A stretch of 64,000 bases of DNA from Rhea pennata (taxonomy: Eukaryota; Chordata; Aves; Rheiformes; Rheidae), in contig NC_084668.1 of the NCBI RefSeq assembly GCF_028389875.1, positions 25,588,993 through 25,652,992 of the forward strand, in the 5' to 3' direction. This document shows positions 1-15,700 of the stretch, piece after piece (the stretch's first letter is position 1; every line of letters begins with the position of its first letter). The translations under genes were made by a program, and so were the position numbers. The notes under the pieces were generated by a model. That model did not search any database. It was not told where the DNA came from and worked only from the letters and a program-made list of their open reading frames with translations.

Positions 1-3000
1 TCATTCATTTCTCCAGAGAAAGCTGGTCCTATTCTTTCCATTTTTTTAAAGATGAAAAATAATTGCAAAGAATACAATATATTCTCAGTGTATTGGTTTT
101 ACGCATAAATTTATTAGAAATGCAATTTTTGTCATAAAGCAAAAATGCAGTATCTTTTATGCTAGAAGAATTGATCATGGAACTGGACACACTTGACAAC
201 GCAAAGATTTGAATCTGAGTATATCAATTAGATGATCTGAACTGATTTCTCTTATTTCAAACCTGATTAGAAACATCTTTAACACTTCCAATATATGCTG
301 TAATTTCTAGCTATCATACTGCTAGTATTAAAGTTTTGCATGACAATGTGTATGTGTGGCGGAGGGAATCCTTCAACCTTCATCTTTAACAAAATGGCTC
401 AAAAACCCTCAGGTTGCATTTGCATATTAAGAAGTGTACATTTATAATGGCGTCTTAGAACAGTTTCCATCCAAAAATGATAGAAAAACTTGCTGAAAGC
501 AGATGTATCTATGAAGCTAGACAGTATCGTTCTTAGTGACCTAAAGCTAGCAACTACTAAACTAGGGACAGATGAAAACTAACATAACACCAAAGCAATA
601 GAATAATTTCTTAAACCGCAAGAAACCCCCAATGCTCATTCGTACAGGTTTTAAATGAAAGGGTTTTTTGAAAGACCATCATAAAATATAGAAAAGTTTC
701 TTAGCCGGTTACCTAAATGCAACTACTCAAAGGTTAATATGTTGAGTAAGCTTTATTATATTACCTTTCCTGTTCATTATGAGCACAGCTCAAAAGAGGA
801 GCACCAGAAAAGGATGTGAACCAAATATTGCTCTCATCTACATCAATGTGAGCCTAGAGTAATACCTCTGACATCTTAATTTAGATTTACAAGATTATGA
901 TTTACAGAATTTTGTCGTCTTTAATAACCGTGCTTTATTTTTATCTAGAAAGGTGGTTGATGCCAGAAGGGCATTTTCAACAGCTCTAGCAGTGCTAGTT
1001 TCTCAGGAGGCATACTGACATTAAAATGTATTTCACCCTTTCCAGGTAGATACCAGTCAGAAGAAGCTGAGAATAAATAGTTACAGAATTTCTGTGAAGC
1101 CATGTAATTTTTAAGACAGCCAAATTGATTTGACATTCCCTGCTTTCTCCACCTCTGTTCTATGTCTGCCAGGACATAGACTTGGATAAGTCTCACATCA
1201 AACCTTACCATGCTGCCCAGGCACAAGGGTGAGCTAACAGAAACCAGAAAAAAAGTGATCATCCCTGTGCAGCATGTTGACTCCCGTCCATAATTTTAGT
1301 TACTGCAACTAAGAAAAGAAATGTTTGCTGTATTTTGGTAAAATCTAAAGCTACAGTTTTAGTGAAAGTGATCTAAATTTGTGCTCAAGTTTCTATATAT
1401 TTCTATCTTTGTTGCAAAATAGGAAAAGAACACAAGCAGAAAAATGCCTAGCAAATAGTAAAATGTGCATACTATATAATGAAAATGCAGTCTTCAATAT
1501 TGAAAACATACCCATTTTAGAATGCAAATCTTTTTACATGAAAGAGATAGTCCAATTACTTTAATCTTTTCTTAAAAAAAATAACTTGCAGCCTTTCTTA
1601 TTCCACATATGCAGATAGTCAACTGCTTTGTCCAGAACCTTCACTAGACCTCAGAAGGAAAGAATCAGAAGCATGGATGAGAAGCACAAACTTTTAGAGG
1701 CAGGTATCCCCTTTCAGCTTACACTAAGCCTTAGAAGAATAAACTCTATCAGAACAGCTAGGGCTAAGTCAGGAGCATTCCTGAACTAAAAGCTGCTTTG
1801 TTCCCTGAGGAACCTCTGGGGTTCTTGCCAACAGTAGCACCTTAGCACAAGCATTATTTTGGTGCTTGCTGATTTCCTTCCTTAACTGCCTCCACTAAAT
1901 CTGCAGTCAGGAGGGATAATATAGTTGTCTCCAGTTTCAGCACACAGAAACTTAAAAGTAAAACCAAGTAACAGTTCAGGTAATTCTTTAGAACTTAGAA
2001 ATGCATATTCTAAAACAATGGTTTACAGAATGTAGCTTTGGACATCTTTTGGATTCTTCTTGAGCCTTCAAAAAAAAAAAAACACTAAAACACAAGGTAG
2101 TTCATTTGAGTCCTTCCCACATCTTTTTCTGGATTCTCTACTGGGTCTTTAATGTGGTAGAACAGCTTAGCTCCAAGTGAGTTATTCCAAGAGTTGGAAT
2201 CACTGCTGCACCACAACTAGCTGATTTTTAGTCATACTTTGCTAAGATCAGAAGTGACAAATTTTTAAATCTCAGAATTTGAGTGACACAGGTATTGCAA
2301 CTGTTTAAATGTACTGAAAAACACACTGCATAGCTCTTTTAATAGAATGTTTCCTCAAATTATAGAGATGTGCTCACATATTGCATATTCAAAGACATCG
2401 TCATAACAGTTACAATATATTGTGGATGGTCTAATGATATGAGCAAGATTTGTAAGGAAAGTTAACATCCTTATCACAGTTAAAGTGCAATACTTCACCT
2501 TGCAAACCTTTTTAATAACTCAAGAGGTGTTACTGGCAGGGATAATACTAAGAGGTTTCAAAATTTTTGTTATTGAAAAATGATGACAAAGAACACCATC
2601 TTTCATCTATAAAATTTCTCTTTAAGTATCAGTGTAAGCACATACGTTTTTGGTATAATCTATTCAATTGAAGTTGTGGTAATGAATTCAGATTCAAAAA
2701 AGCATCTTTTGAGCACCACTGATTGACAGGTCACCAAGAAAAGCACTGCATTCCATATTACTGCACCTCTGAGGCTTAGGACTAGGTGGGCTGTAGCAGT
2801 CTGACTTTCCAAATTTCATTTTTTTTTCTGTGCTGCAGACTTCAAGGGACTGATGAAAGTGTGTGGGCTGGTTTGAATGTAAGCCATGCTTTTTCCACAC
2901 ATCATTGTCTCCCCTGCACTAATGACTCACACCTGCACATGCTGCTATCTGATTTCTAGGCAAAGATATTTATACATTGGAGCTGCAGAGCCAAATGCTG

Positions 3001-5499
3001 GTGGTATAACTATACGGATCATGATTTACCTAAACATCTGCCTGTGAAGCACAGATTTGGGGACACTGAATTCCCTCACCTTTTAGGTCCCATGAAAACT
3101 GGATGCATTTTCTCTTCTGATAAAACCTGCATTGCAATTTGATCTCAGATTTGTAATCATCTGCGTGTGGTGAAGCACTACTTTATACCTGGCTACTTCA
3201 TAAAGGCAATCACAGACCTTCAAGATCCATTTGACACAGTAAAACTTACTGCTATCTTCTCTCACAGCAGGATAAGAAATTATTTTCCAATACAGGCCAT
3301 TTATTCCTGGAGACTTATCTGTTGCAAGCCACTGAAGACAAAAGGATATTTTATTTAAGTGAAAATACTGTCGCTCTAAAATCCTGATTCCAGTCTTGCC
3401 TGAAGTCTTTCATTCCCTAGTCCAGAAAAGTATTCACATCTTGGGAGTACAATTTCTGCTTTCAGACACTTTCCCAGTGTTCAGTCTTTTACTAGTTAAG
3501 ATAGCAGATGCATCAGCCTTTGGTAGCAATTACATATCTCTTTTCTCCTGCCTCTGCAACTGGCCATGAAGTGTTTTTACTACACCTTTGGATGAGGCCA
3601 TTTGTCTTCCTTTCCTTCTTTGGTGTAATTTGGTGAAGGGCATAGAAAAAAAAAAACAGTTCAGAACAACCATCTGAACGACCTCTCTGAGAGCAACGTT
3701 ATGAACCATACAATGAGGTACATCCTCAGAGCATAACGTAGTGATTCGTTGCAGTGTAAATTTTGAAGGATGACAGTATTACACCTAGTAAGGATTCACC
3801 AGTCTGCTGCAATCTTAATGCTGAAAACCATATTGTGCCTTAGATCTCACATTAAGGTGATTGTGTATCTAAACAAAGCTCTGTTTAAAGGAAAAAAGCT
3901 TTTATATAGAAGACTGGGTGAATAAGCAAGCCCACAACAGTTATTTATATGCACATGCATTTTGCTTCCAGCAGTACAAGATTTCTACATACATAAGTTT
4001 ATGTATACTTCATTTTTTGCTTCAAAAGAAAAACGATCAAGTATTAATATTAATGTGCCTGTTGAACTGCAGATTGGAGGGCATTTGATTTCAGGTTATG
4101 TTCTGAAATCAACATACCACTGTTCTCTTTGGTGCAAGTCTACTGATGTTAAGAGTTTACTTCAGCCTACACTAACAGTTCCATCTAGGGCCAAATTATT
4201 TTAAACATTTATATAGCACTTGGCAAAACAAGGCTTCAGTTCTCATTGTAATCCTTAGTATCATAGTTCATTCAGTCTTAAATTGATTCCAGGGTACCAA
4301 AGAATAAAATATCTTCCAAACTGGGTATGGATATCTGCTCTTTAAGTTACAGAAGCAACTGGATCACAATTGATCCCTCTCATTGCACAGGCTATTCTTC
4401 CCTCTCAGATATATTGTTAAAAAGAATACAGGAAAAGAACAGTGCTTAGTAAGATTTGGGTAGGACTGCTCTTCCTTTTTCTCTAATTTTGGATTGTAAA
4501 AATCTATCATTAAAAAAAAAAAAAAAAAGCAACGAACACTATCTGTCTGGACAGAATAACCGGGAAAGTGCCCCAAGTCATACACTTTGCTTCTTACAGC
4601 TGTGCATAGCTACAGTCAGTGTGAACAGAGAGAAACTGAGATTCAGCTCACTATACTACATCCACCCACGTTTGCTCTCCTGCTTTTATTTCTCCATGTA
4701 AGTTTAAACATTTTCTAAATGCCCGGTATCTTTATCTTAACTTTATCTGGCTAAGAAATCAAGTTTTAGCTTAGATTCTTTTCATGGGCATTCGATCTTG
4801 TGGTAGTCTTCACACTCACTTTTTCTACCTTTTCTGTCTTTTTTCCCCCCCGATACTGGTTTACTCTTTTCTCAAAATTCTCATTTCCAACTCCCTCTTT
4901 GTGTAAGAAAGAACAATCTTAAATTTAGCCTTCACTTCTCCTAAAAAAAAAAAATAAAAACACAACTTACTTTAATTCTTACATTTTATTTCCTATATTC
5001 TTTTTTTTTTAATGGTACAAGATTCACTGCCTCTTTATCCATACAACAGGAACAGCCCAAAACAGGCAAATTTTGCACTTCAGCCCATCAATAGTCTAGA
5101 AATATTACATAGGCAGTAAATATTATTTATTCTTGATACTTTTTCCATTGAAAGTGACTAAATTTTTATCACTATCTATGAAGGTGGGTTTTACAAAGTT
5201 TGAGTAATTGAATTTGCAGCATACATTGATTTCACTGAAAAAGACCAATAGGTGGTGCCAGTACTATCAAATCTGAAGTACAAGAAAGCTCTGTATTTTC
5301 ATACAAATTGTATCAGACATTTTAAAAAAGAATTGCTGCTTTTTTTGAGCAAAGAGATTGCTGAGTCTGAAAACAACTCAGTTTTAATTAGCAACTATAA
5401 CTGCAGCTGCTGGGGGAAAAAACAGCTTTTCATTTGCCTATTTCTTGCAGCTGATGGTCCAACACAAAAATGATTAACCATTTTTCTATTAGCATTAAA

Positions 5500-5516
5500 C
5501 CTCCCTCCCTCCCTCC
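5500..5516. repeat. (CCCT)n microsatellite
   Basis: About four tandem copies of CCCT lie inside presumed PDE11A intron 2. The tract is short and probably only polymorphic simple sequence. Confidence 0.85.
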
Positions 5517-8500
5517 ATCTCTACCCCCATGCATATTCAGCAGGAAAGTCAGCAGCTACATCTGTATTGATCAGAGAAAGCCAGCTCCAGAGCAGGGGAG
5601 TAATTCTGACTTTATCTGCTTTCACCCACGTGGCCAACAGCCAACCCCGGCCCCGCTGGTGGCAGGGCAGTAACAGACAGCGTGGGGACACAGGCCCCGC
5701 TCTCACTAGGGGAAATATTGCCACTGTGCCTGCAACACACACTGCAAACAAGCCCACCTGGGACCTCTCCCAGGCTGCCTTTATACCCCTCACCCCCACC
5801 CTGACCTTGCACACAAAATTTCCTTACAGCTCTGAAGAAATAAAAGCAAGTCACCTTTGTGTAGAGCAGCTCTCTACTTACCCCCAAGTACCAAGCTATC
5901 TACTATACAAAAATCTGGTGCAAAACCAGAGCAACGTTTTTCTCCCTCCTTACCAACGCTTTGAGCAAGCAGCACTGAAAGCAGACCTTGCTGTAAACTG
6001 AGTATGTAAGTCTGAGCAAGGTTCAGAGTACAGCAGTTTAATTCCTCCTTCTCAGACAAGCAAAACTACTACAATCTAGCTCTCAGCATGGTTTTTCTTT
6101 GCTTTTTTCCCCCCTTCTCTCTTCCAATATTCGTTCGTTTTATTCCTGCAAGCAACTTCAAGTCCGTGGCACGGTTTGCATGGATGAAGCATGCAAAATT
6201 TTGTACTTCTGCCAGGCTCTGTGTTCATGCTTTCTTTTTTAATGATTCAGTTTTCTTCCTACCCTATCTGAAGTATTTTATTTTCCAAGTAAGAACTCAG
6301 ATGATCTTTTAAACCCTACTGTTCTCACTTGGCTAACAAAAGCACTCTAGATGGAATCTATAATTCAGCATGTTTGGTTTGAAATACATATAGATGATGC
6401 ATTTTGTAACTAAGATCTTGCATCAAAGTGCATACTAATTACCAATAAGTTGATACAAGCAAATATAGTTGCAGACCTGATAAGTGAAAATATTACAGGT
6501 ACTTTAAGAATATAAATAATACTGAGAGAACTACATTTCAAAGCTGCATGTACATGTAAAACACATATCAATGCATAAGGTTTCCTTAGTGTGTATATAT
6601 ACTAATTAGCAAAATAATTGAAAATGTGGTAGTTCTCCAATAAGCAAGTTCAATTACACTGAGTTCTGCATTAAGAGCTTCTTGAAATTGCTTTCAAATT
6701 GAAAAGCAATGCAAAATTCAAGTCAAAGGGTCATTATCTCACACAACAGAATTTCAGGCTGAATTCTGGGTCCTAAGATGCTACTTTGGCTCATCAGTAA
6801 TAGAAGAGTTTGCACCAAAATTTACAGAGTTCACATCCGGCTCACTTGTCAAAGCCTGTAACAATGCAGCTGTATCAAAGACAAGCCGTGTGTTCAATTA
6901 GCACACAGTGGATACCATGATTAAACACAAGAAGTATAAATTGTACATATTTTCATGCTGTTACTATGTTGCTCACAACTACTTCATGTAGCTGATGTAT
7001 GTTAAAGTGATCACTGTAGAAGTTTTAAGCCAGAAAAACACAAACAAAAAAGAAACCCCAAAAGTGATTTATACAGTGATCAAATTCAGTGTTTATGCTC
7101 TTCAGCATGGAGTTCACAGATGAGGACAGTGGACATGATGTGCTGCTCCATGCCACCCTGAGCTCAGCACTACTCCCTGTCCTTAGCCATTACCCAGCCT
7201 TTCCTGTACATTGCTCTGTAAGTCTGTGATTCTACAAGGGCTTTGAAACTTCTAGTGGCTTGTGCTAAATCAGTTTTATGAACACCTAAACAGAAGAGAA
7301 ATTCCTCAACCACACTACATGGTAGTGCTAAGTTTCAAAAAAACTAGGCTGGAAAAAAACAACGAGGAGATTTTGTAACTCCTCAAACAGCACGAATTAA
7401 AGCAATACAGTAGATCTGAAGACCTCTATGTTTATATCAGAGAACCATCAGCAGAGCTGAAAGGAGCACCTGACTGTTGTAATTAAACATTTTTTTTCAG
7501 ATTTGGATGAGCTGTTGTCATCCTTATTTTACCATTATTATCTACAAGGGAGAAGTGTCAAATGCAAAGAATGGCAACAGCACCAAATACTAAACTATAC
7601 ACAAATAAAGTTAAGTCAAGGACTTAACTTGACAGAACTGACACCACCTTAAAGATTTAGCATCAATGCTTGAACAGTGTTCCAGATGGGAACAAAAACT
7701 CTTATTCCATCCATAAGCTTGCAATACAGTGAGTACTACACATTACAAGAATTGTTTTAAAGACAAATGTAACATTTGTTAGTATTTTGTAGATTTATAC
7801 AGATGATACCTATATCATAAGTAAAAATCTGCTATCATCTGCTGTTATGGTGCACATAAATAAAACAAGAGATAAAAGAAAATACAGGAAAAGTGAGTAT
7901 TTTCATACTTCCTGATTAAACTCAAAATACAATATTATTTCTAAGCTCAGGACAAACTTTACTCAAAGGCTCTCCAAGGTCAAAACTAATTGCTGTCAGA
8001 AGCAACATCTCATTGCAGCAAGAGACTAAAAAGAAAAATCAATTCTGAATCAAAGAGGTTATGCCATGTTATGTGTGTTTTGGCTCTCTGAAAACACAGT
8101 TATGTATCATCGAGCCTAATGTCTCTACTATATTTTGTGGAATTCTAAAAGGCATCTAAGGCAACATGGAAATACATCAGGTGATAACAAGTTTTTCCAA
8201 GTGTTCCTTTTCTCATTCGGTTTCCTAGAATCACCCAATGTTGCTGCTCATAGTTCTATAACCATTTTATTCAGAAATTTGCCTATACACACACAATCAT
8301 AGAAAACAAAATATGAGTACTACAGGCTGACCTAGACCACAGCTGTGATTTTTTTTTTTTTTTTTAAACGGAAGAAAGAGAATAAGAGCAAACATATAAC
8401 CCGTAAAGTTTCTATCCTACATCCTCAGCAAGTTAAAACTAGCACAAGTGTGTTCCTTTCAACTGAATTCAGTCATTCATTTTTCTTCTTAAGCTGAACT

Positions 8501-11500
8501 TACACTGACCGAGATGGTCACATTTGAGAATGTAATCATTGTACATTTATTCTCTTTATCATGGAAAAGAAGATTAATTCTAATAAGCAGGACATCAAGG
8601 AAGTAAACAGTTCTGGTTTCTTTCTCAGCTCTACTGCTAACTTGTACGACTGTAGTCAAAATAACAACCTACTCTGTTAAACTAAGAAAAATCACACTTA
8701 ACTCACTGCATTACTGTCACCTACCGCTTCTTACTGAAAGCCACTGTAAGATTTCAGAGTACTACTAAAATACCACAGCAGGCAGGGAACAAAATGCCAT
8801 CATTTCCCCAAGTAGTCTTCCCTTCACATTCTTCCTCCGCTTCCATGCGTCTTTAAAGCTCAACATTTTCACACTGCTGAAGCAGTCTGCACAAACGATG
8901 CATTTTTTCCCCCCATCTCCCTCAAGAAGCTTCTCCTTTTCTGCTCCACTTGTGCTAAGCTGCAGAACATCCAAGGCAGTGGATAAGTACTGCTTATTTT
9001 CTGTTAGTTACTGCTGCAGATCACAGCTGAGGGCTGCAGAAGTGCCAGACCTTTTCACTGTTCTGCAACTGAGCAAAAACATTCCCCTTCTCTACGGCCG
9101 AGAAGCAGTGACAAGGCTCTACAATCTGCTTGGAGGGAAGTAGCTCTGTAAAGACTGCTGTATTCAGATGATAACAGGTGGTAAGTGAAGTGTCATAAAG
9201 TCAATTTAAAGTCAAGGAAACACAAACCATGGCTTTCTATGACAGAATTTTGCCCACTATGTGGACAAGCATTTTGAAAAACAACACTTCAACAGTCATC
9301 TGCAATATGTATTTACATGATGACAAATGTTATGCTTCCTACCACAACAAAACAATCACTTGACTTTTCACCAGTGGCTACATTAGACCTACAAGACAAA
9401 CTGCAATAATACATACACAAATAAATATTGATGAAGCTTGATTTTGAGGATAAAACCCATTTCATTCAGGAACATTCAGCCTCCGCTGATATTCTTGCAA
9501 ACAAGTTTGCCTGTGAAACCATTCCAGGTAAATGACTGACTATAAGTGACTATTGGAGAATATTAAATTTGTAAGCAATTCTTTTTTAAGGGAAAAAAAA
9601 AAAAGAGTAAGCAGCTTTCCATCCCCACACAGTACATGAAGACAGACAACTGGAACAGTATTACATTAATACCAGTAGTAAACTGATATCTTGTGCGTTC
9701 CCATAAATAAGAGAAATGTAAAGGGAGAGCCACCAGTCATCTTATACTTAGTGGACTTTCAAGAGTACAGGTCAGGATAATGAATGGCAATTACAAACAC
9801 CTCTGCAATCTCTAGAAAGCCACAGTGAAATTTTATCAGATGCATGAATCTTCTGATGTTCCAAAGTCGGGAAAGGCCTTGTTTCACTGAGTAAAAGGAG
9901 CTATTTCTGACCAGAAGTAACACTGAGGCAAGCAGATATTCATTTACAGTTTTTATCTAAACAGATAGAAGCACTAAATTTAACACATTGATATCCTCTT
10001 CTTTTTGATCATTTAGTCTGCTTAATTGTGGTTGCAAGCTGGTTGCATTAAAAGGAGGAGCAGATGAAAGTAGCAAGCATTGCTTTGAAGCAGCATTACT
10101 TCATATTAAGAGTATATTAAGTCTCATCACCATGAACCAAGCAGGACATAAGCAGGAGAAGGTTTCTTTGCTCTAAGCGCTAAGCCTCCTCCAGCTAGGC
10201 TTTCAACCACAATTTTTCTTCCTCTCTTACTCAGGGCCATCTCACTAGTACATGCCCATGAACATCTTATTTCTGCTTACACAGGGCTTCTCAGAACTGC
10301 CAGGCATGTTCAGCGTACGCACCTGTGTTCTCAGCCGTGGTAAGTGCATGCCTGCTTGGGAACGTCTGCTAGCTTGAGCCTTATGTTCCATAAAGGAGCC
10401 TAACTGCTTCACGTGGCTATCAGAAAAGTGAAAAGCAGAGATTAAAGCTACCAACCCGAAGGTTTAAACCAACTCTTGGCAATACTAATATGCACATTTA
10501 TCATGCACTTACTATTCCATTAACTAATGAAAGGAAAAGCACTCTCCTTGTTTTAGGTATGAATAAGAACACTGTTGTGATTGTGCAGATGACTCACATC
10601 ATAAAACACAGGGAAACAAAAAGTCCCTTGATTTCAGCTATACAGCAGAACAACACATTCATTTACTTTCAGCTGTATGGAAGTCTATAATCTGAGTGCC
10701 TGAGAGCTCTTTGGATGTGGGCTGTGCACATTCTTACAGTTGTGATACAACTGGGGAATTGTATTAATCCTAATTATTTGTGTTATACTGTATAATACAA
10801 AATACAATTGGGGTCCTACTTCAATAGCATTAAAAGATACAGAGAATTAAACCCTAAATCTGAAAAACAGATTGCGTTTCTCAAAGAGTAACGGAGTGTT
10901 CTGTGTAAATTAAAAGCAGGATTTTAGTTAAAATGGACAGATTCTGGCCTTCTCTCTCCCAGTCTCAACTCAAGATCACTGACACCTCCCCTTCTTCACT
11001 AGGGAAAGGAGAAGATGCATACAGACACGAAGCAGACACACACGAGTGAGAACTGTATGTGTACACAGAGAAGGCAGTAGCCCAGGCTGCAAGGTGGCAG
11101 TCAGAGCCAGCCCAGAGAAGCTGCAGTAAGTCAGACTTGCTGAGTTTGACTGTTCTAATGTCTGAAGTCTGCAATAACCTTCTGAGTACCAAATAATCCT
11201 GAAAATTTTTTAGAAAAGAAAAGCCTCTCCTTGCTCTACCTCCTAGTAAGGCTTCTGCCACATGCCGCACAGATTCTCAGCTAACGACTACCAATTTGAG
11301 CCAAACTCTGTCCTTGATATGCTTTAAAGTCAGTGGAAGTTACAGATATATTTGCTATTTATAATAATGGCTTACAACCAGCAACAAAGCCTTGCCCCCA
11401 CAACTGTTTCTTTATAACCCTCAGTAGCATGATGCCTTGAACATGACTTCAGTACTAATGAATTATTATGGCTTTACTAACAATCTAATATAAAGTGACT

Positions 11501-12751
11501 GATGGAGGTATACCTATTCATTCTTTTCACTAATTTTAGAAAGGTAAATATCATTTGCACAATTGCACAATAAGAAGGGAAAACAGAGCAAAGGCCTCTT
11601 AGATAATGTATATGGATTTAATCTTGGATTCTATTAATGTCAATGGGGCTTATATAGCTATGCCTATATGCAGCAATGTGTAATATTTTAATACATTATT
11701 ACTACAGCTAACAGCACATAATTTATCAAAAATGCTTTTTCCTTTTACATTTAGTTCCCCAAAGACTGTAGTTGCATTTGTCCAGTTAGAATCAAAAAGA
11801 ATTTCCTACTCAAAAGAATCCACATAATTCTACAAAATGAAGGAAAAATAATGTCAGTCTACATCTACATTATGTGATACTTATTACCTCGGACAAAAAA
11901 CTACCAAGTATGTTAACAAATCAAGGAAGAAAGGCATACTAAAGTATGTTGACCCAAAAATATGAACTGGGAAGAAATTGAATTTTAGGAACCTGCTCCA
12001 AAAACACCAAAGCATTCCAAAGAACTGATTTTAAGAGAACTTTCTGTAAACATGTAGTACAGATATAATATAAGGAAAACACATGGTGCTTTTTATAGAT
12101 TTGAAGGAAAGAAAACAATATCTATTTTCTAGTATTTTAGAAATTTAAATTAGAACTAGAAAACACTGAAGTATCATCTTGTTAGACTCTCAACCAAATC
12201 TCAGAGGCTGATTACCAAAGTAATGCTTTAGTGGTTAACAGCACGTGTAGCTGGGAACCCCAAATAGATAAATGTTTAATGCAACAGGAACACTGTATCA
12301 GGAGCCTTCTTTTATATTCCAACCACTAAAATACAACTGCATTAATGAAAATGCAACAAAGTTCTTAATTGTCACCTTGTCCCTGGAAAGACTAGATCCA
12401 TGTTTTGACCTAGTGTTACTATCCTGTGATTACCTGAGCCAGCCTGAATTTTAATTCTTAGAGGTGAAGAGCTTGCCACTTCAACAGTTACCTGACTATG
12501 ACTGACTGCTACTGATTTTACTTCTTCCCTTGGCATTTCTTTTTGGGGCCTATTTTCAGTTAAAGAATTTATAAAGCACAAAAATTAAGTGCTCACAAAG
12601 TGACCAAAAGGTCTATAGAAGCCTACCAAAATACCAGACACTTATTTACTACATCCCATCTGTCATTTTTCTCTGTGGTGAAGAGCCTGCCTTCTGTTCT
12701 TATATAGCATCTACTGTAGTGGAGCTGTGGGCCCATGATGGAGCTAAGTTT

Positions 12752-12770
12752 AAAATAAATAAATAAATAA
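12752..12770. repeat. (AAAT)n microsatellite
   Basis: About 4.5 tandem copies of AAAT occur in intronic DNA. Confidence 0.85.
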
Positions 12771-15700
12771 TCAATCTATAGACATATGAAATAATGAAGG
12801 TACACTCTTCCAAAAAATAAACCAACGATGTCCCTACAAAAGCAGAAGTTTCATCATCTCCATAACACTCATATGGAAAATGTCATCATTAGAATTACTA
12901 GCTCTTTCATTCTTTTGAGAGAACGTGTATGTAATACACTGTTTCAGGCACAAAATAAAATTTCCTAAAGCAAAACTAAAAAAGAAAAATTAGCGGAACT
13001 TCATTCAGGACTACAAGACCAGCACATATTAATGATGCAAAACGTACAGTATCTTTATTTACATGTTTGTCCTCTGGAACTTTCCCATAAAGAGTCCAAG
13101 CAAGAGCTGAGTGGTGCAGAAATTAAGTTTTGCCCCTGCTCTTGAAACCTCACAGCTTAGAGAAATGCCAGATCCCAGCCTGAGTGCTGCCACAGTTAAC
13201 ACACCAAAGTTCAAACCCTGGATTTTAAGGTTTTAGTGAACTGATGCATTTTATCTGCAGTAAATTTTACCTGGATCCCTTCCTGGATTCAAACGTACAC
13301 CAAACAGCCCATATGGACATTGTCATTATGTCTAAACAGTGTTAAATATAGGATCTACTTGCAGTAAACTCTCTGCAGGGTAGAAGATGGTTAACAGCAA
13401 CAAGTCAGCGAACTAGGAAACAACAAGGGAAAAACTAGAGATCCTGCATAAGAAATAAATGGCATTCTATTCATTTGTCAGAAAAACAGTGTCAGTAATA
13501 AATATTTGGTAAACAGTTTTAATGAAGTTTAAACAAAAAAGGAATGCCAAGGGTCATAGAAAACATTAGCTTCCTTATTAGAGCTATCACCTTCTATTTA
13601 GCTCTTTTAAAGAAAAGAAAATACCTAAGAGCATTTTGACAACCTAGTTAAACAGACCAATGTATCACTTTGTTTTACGGATTGCTTCATTCTGACTACT
13701 ATTTAATCCTCCCTGTCATATACTACTTTTTGTCTAATTTAACCTAGGGCAGGAAGTGTTCTCATCTTTACAACAAAGACAAAAGAAATTTAAGGCTCTG
13801 GAGAAAGTATTAACCATCTGTTAATCAAAGCTGTCATCTACATGCAAAAAGAAAGAGTGAAAAGGTGACTTCCTAAAGAGCTTTATGAACTCGCATGGAA
13901 CCATTTTTACCACTGTCATGTGCACTAATGTTCAGACTTCACGGACTGTTGAAGATAACTTGGACTAGGTGATGAGAGGTCAGAGTAACAGAGTAGGTTA
14001 GAAATGAGTTTTGTTGAATTTGTTACAACTCTAGTGCAAAGAATCAGTTACCCCAAAGTGTTTCAGCGCTCAGCTTAAAGCATTTGTTGTGATGCAATTA
14101 CTGTTGACCAAAACATGACTAAAAGACAATTATACACTTGCATCTTAATCTCAGCATCCTGTTATTTACACATGCTAGCCTGAGAGGTCAAGGGAACCTA
14201 AGTTTAGAATAAAAGCACTTCCAAAATCACTGAAAAAAAAAAAAAAAACTTAGTTATCACTAATTGCATGCCATAATCATTAAGTCCTGCGTGTTATGTC
14301 AGAAAGCATTCTTAAAATTCCTACGGCTGTGCCTATAATTTCAAGAGATTTTTTTTCCCCCAAATTTTAAATTCCCCTGTATGCAAAAGTCAATTGATAT
14401 CAGGGGTTTTTCAACCTACATTCCTTCTCCCCAGCATATTTGAGTGTATTCAGGCAGCTCTCGGCCATGCTATTACTTCGACTGGCAAACTAGAAGATTG
14501 TCTATAATTCTGGGTTCTCTACCTGTTCAATACTTGCTGCGATGCATGTTCTCCACTACTGCAACCACGATCAAAATTGTTTCTTCCTTGTGCCTGGTGG
14601 CCTCTTTCCCTTTACTGGTTAACAGATGGACTGCCATTTTGCTGATCTGTTTTACAAAGTACTCCAATTTGTTTTGGCAAAGAATAGTCACTACTTCCAA
14701 TCCTTCTGCATTTTCTTTATTTTCCTCTATTTTTTTCTTCCTCAACTTTATTCACTTTCTCGATATATATGTGCCTACATTTTTTTTTTTTTTAAACTGC
14801 TAGAGCTTTCACTTACATTGCTTTCTTTGGGTTTTTGTGTAGCTTCTTTGGCTGTTTCTGTTATTTCAACTGCTGCTCTACTGCCTCAACTTTTTTTTTT
14901 TTTTTTTTGTAGCTCAAGAGAATCAACTTGCAAAAGCAGAAGATAAATTGGCATGTTTGCAGCCCTATCTAAATCACCAGTACACACAGGAACAAACCAC
15001 TGCACTGAATAAGATCTACTAATATCAACTAATCTTTAATTTCTTTTTCCATTCAATACTAGTCGTCTTATCAATGCTAGAAACAGGCAGGTTTCTTTCT
15101 TTCTTTATGCAGGAACATTATATCCTTAATATCTAATTTGGAAAAAAAAAGGTTGAAAATAAAAGAAAAGAACATTAAAAGGACAATTAAAGAAGAAAAG
15201 AATACCATTACATACAAAAGAATTAAAAACAGAAGATGAGAGGAAAAAAGTTATTGTATTACAGAAAAATAAGTTCAGAAATAAAAAGGTACTAATGAAT
15301 AAAAAATAAGTTCCAACTGAGTTAGGATCACAAAATAAAGGGAAATTATAAAGAGTACTAACATTAAGTGGCAAAAAAGTTAACAAATAAAAAAGGCTCA
15401 AAAAGAAAGGAGATACTGAAATGTATATTATACAGATGAATTATAATTTGCCTGCCCCGTCTGCAAATACTTTAGTGGAGACTAAATATATTCACTTCTG
15501 GTAACATCCAAAAATGGAGACAAATGCTCCGTGTTGCATACAATCCTGTATGACAGATGGTATCAGTTCACGATAACCTCACATAGCAGTTCTCAGTGGT
15601 TTGAAATGTAGCAGCCCTCTGAACACGCACAAGTTCTCGTGACGCCAGAGTATTTAGTGGAAAGACCTTTTGTGTCACTGACGTGTTTCAGTGTCTCAGC

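Noticed and set aside
7141..7240. Possible second CR1 fragment (GTGATTCTAC-like end)
   Set aside because: Only a few bases resemble the CR1 tail. Too weak to call without a library search.
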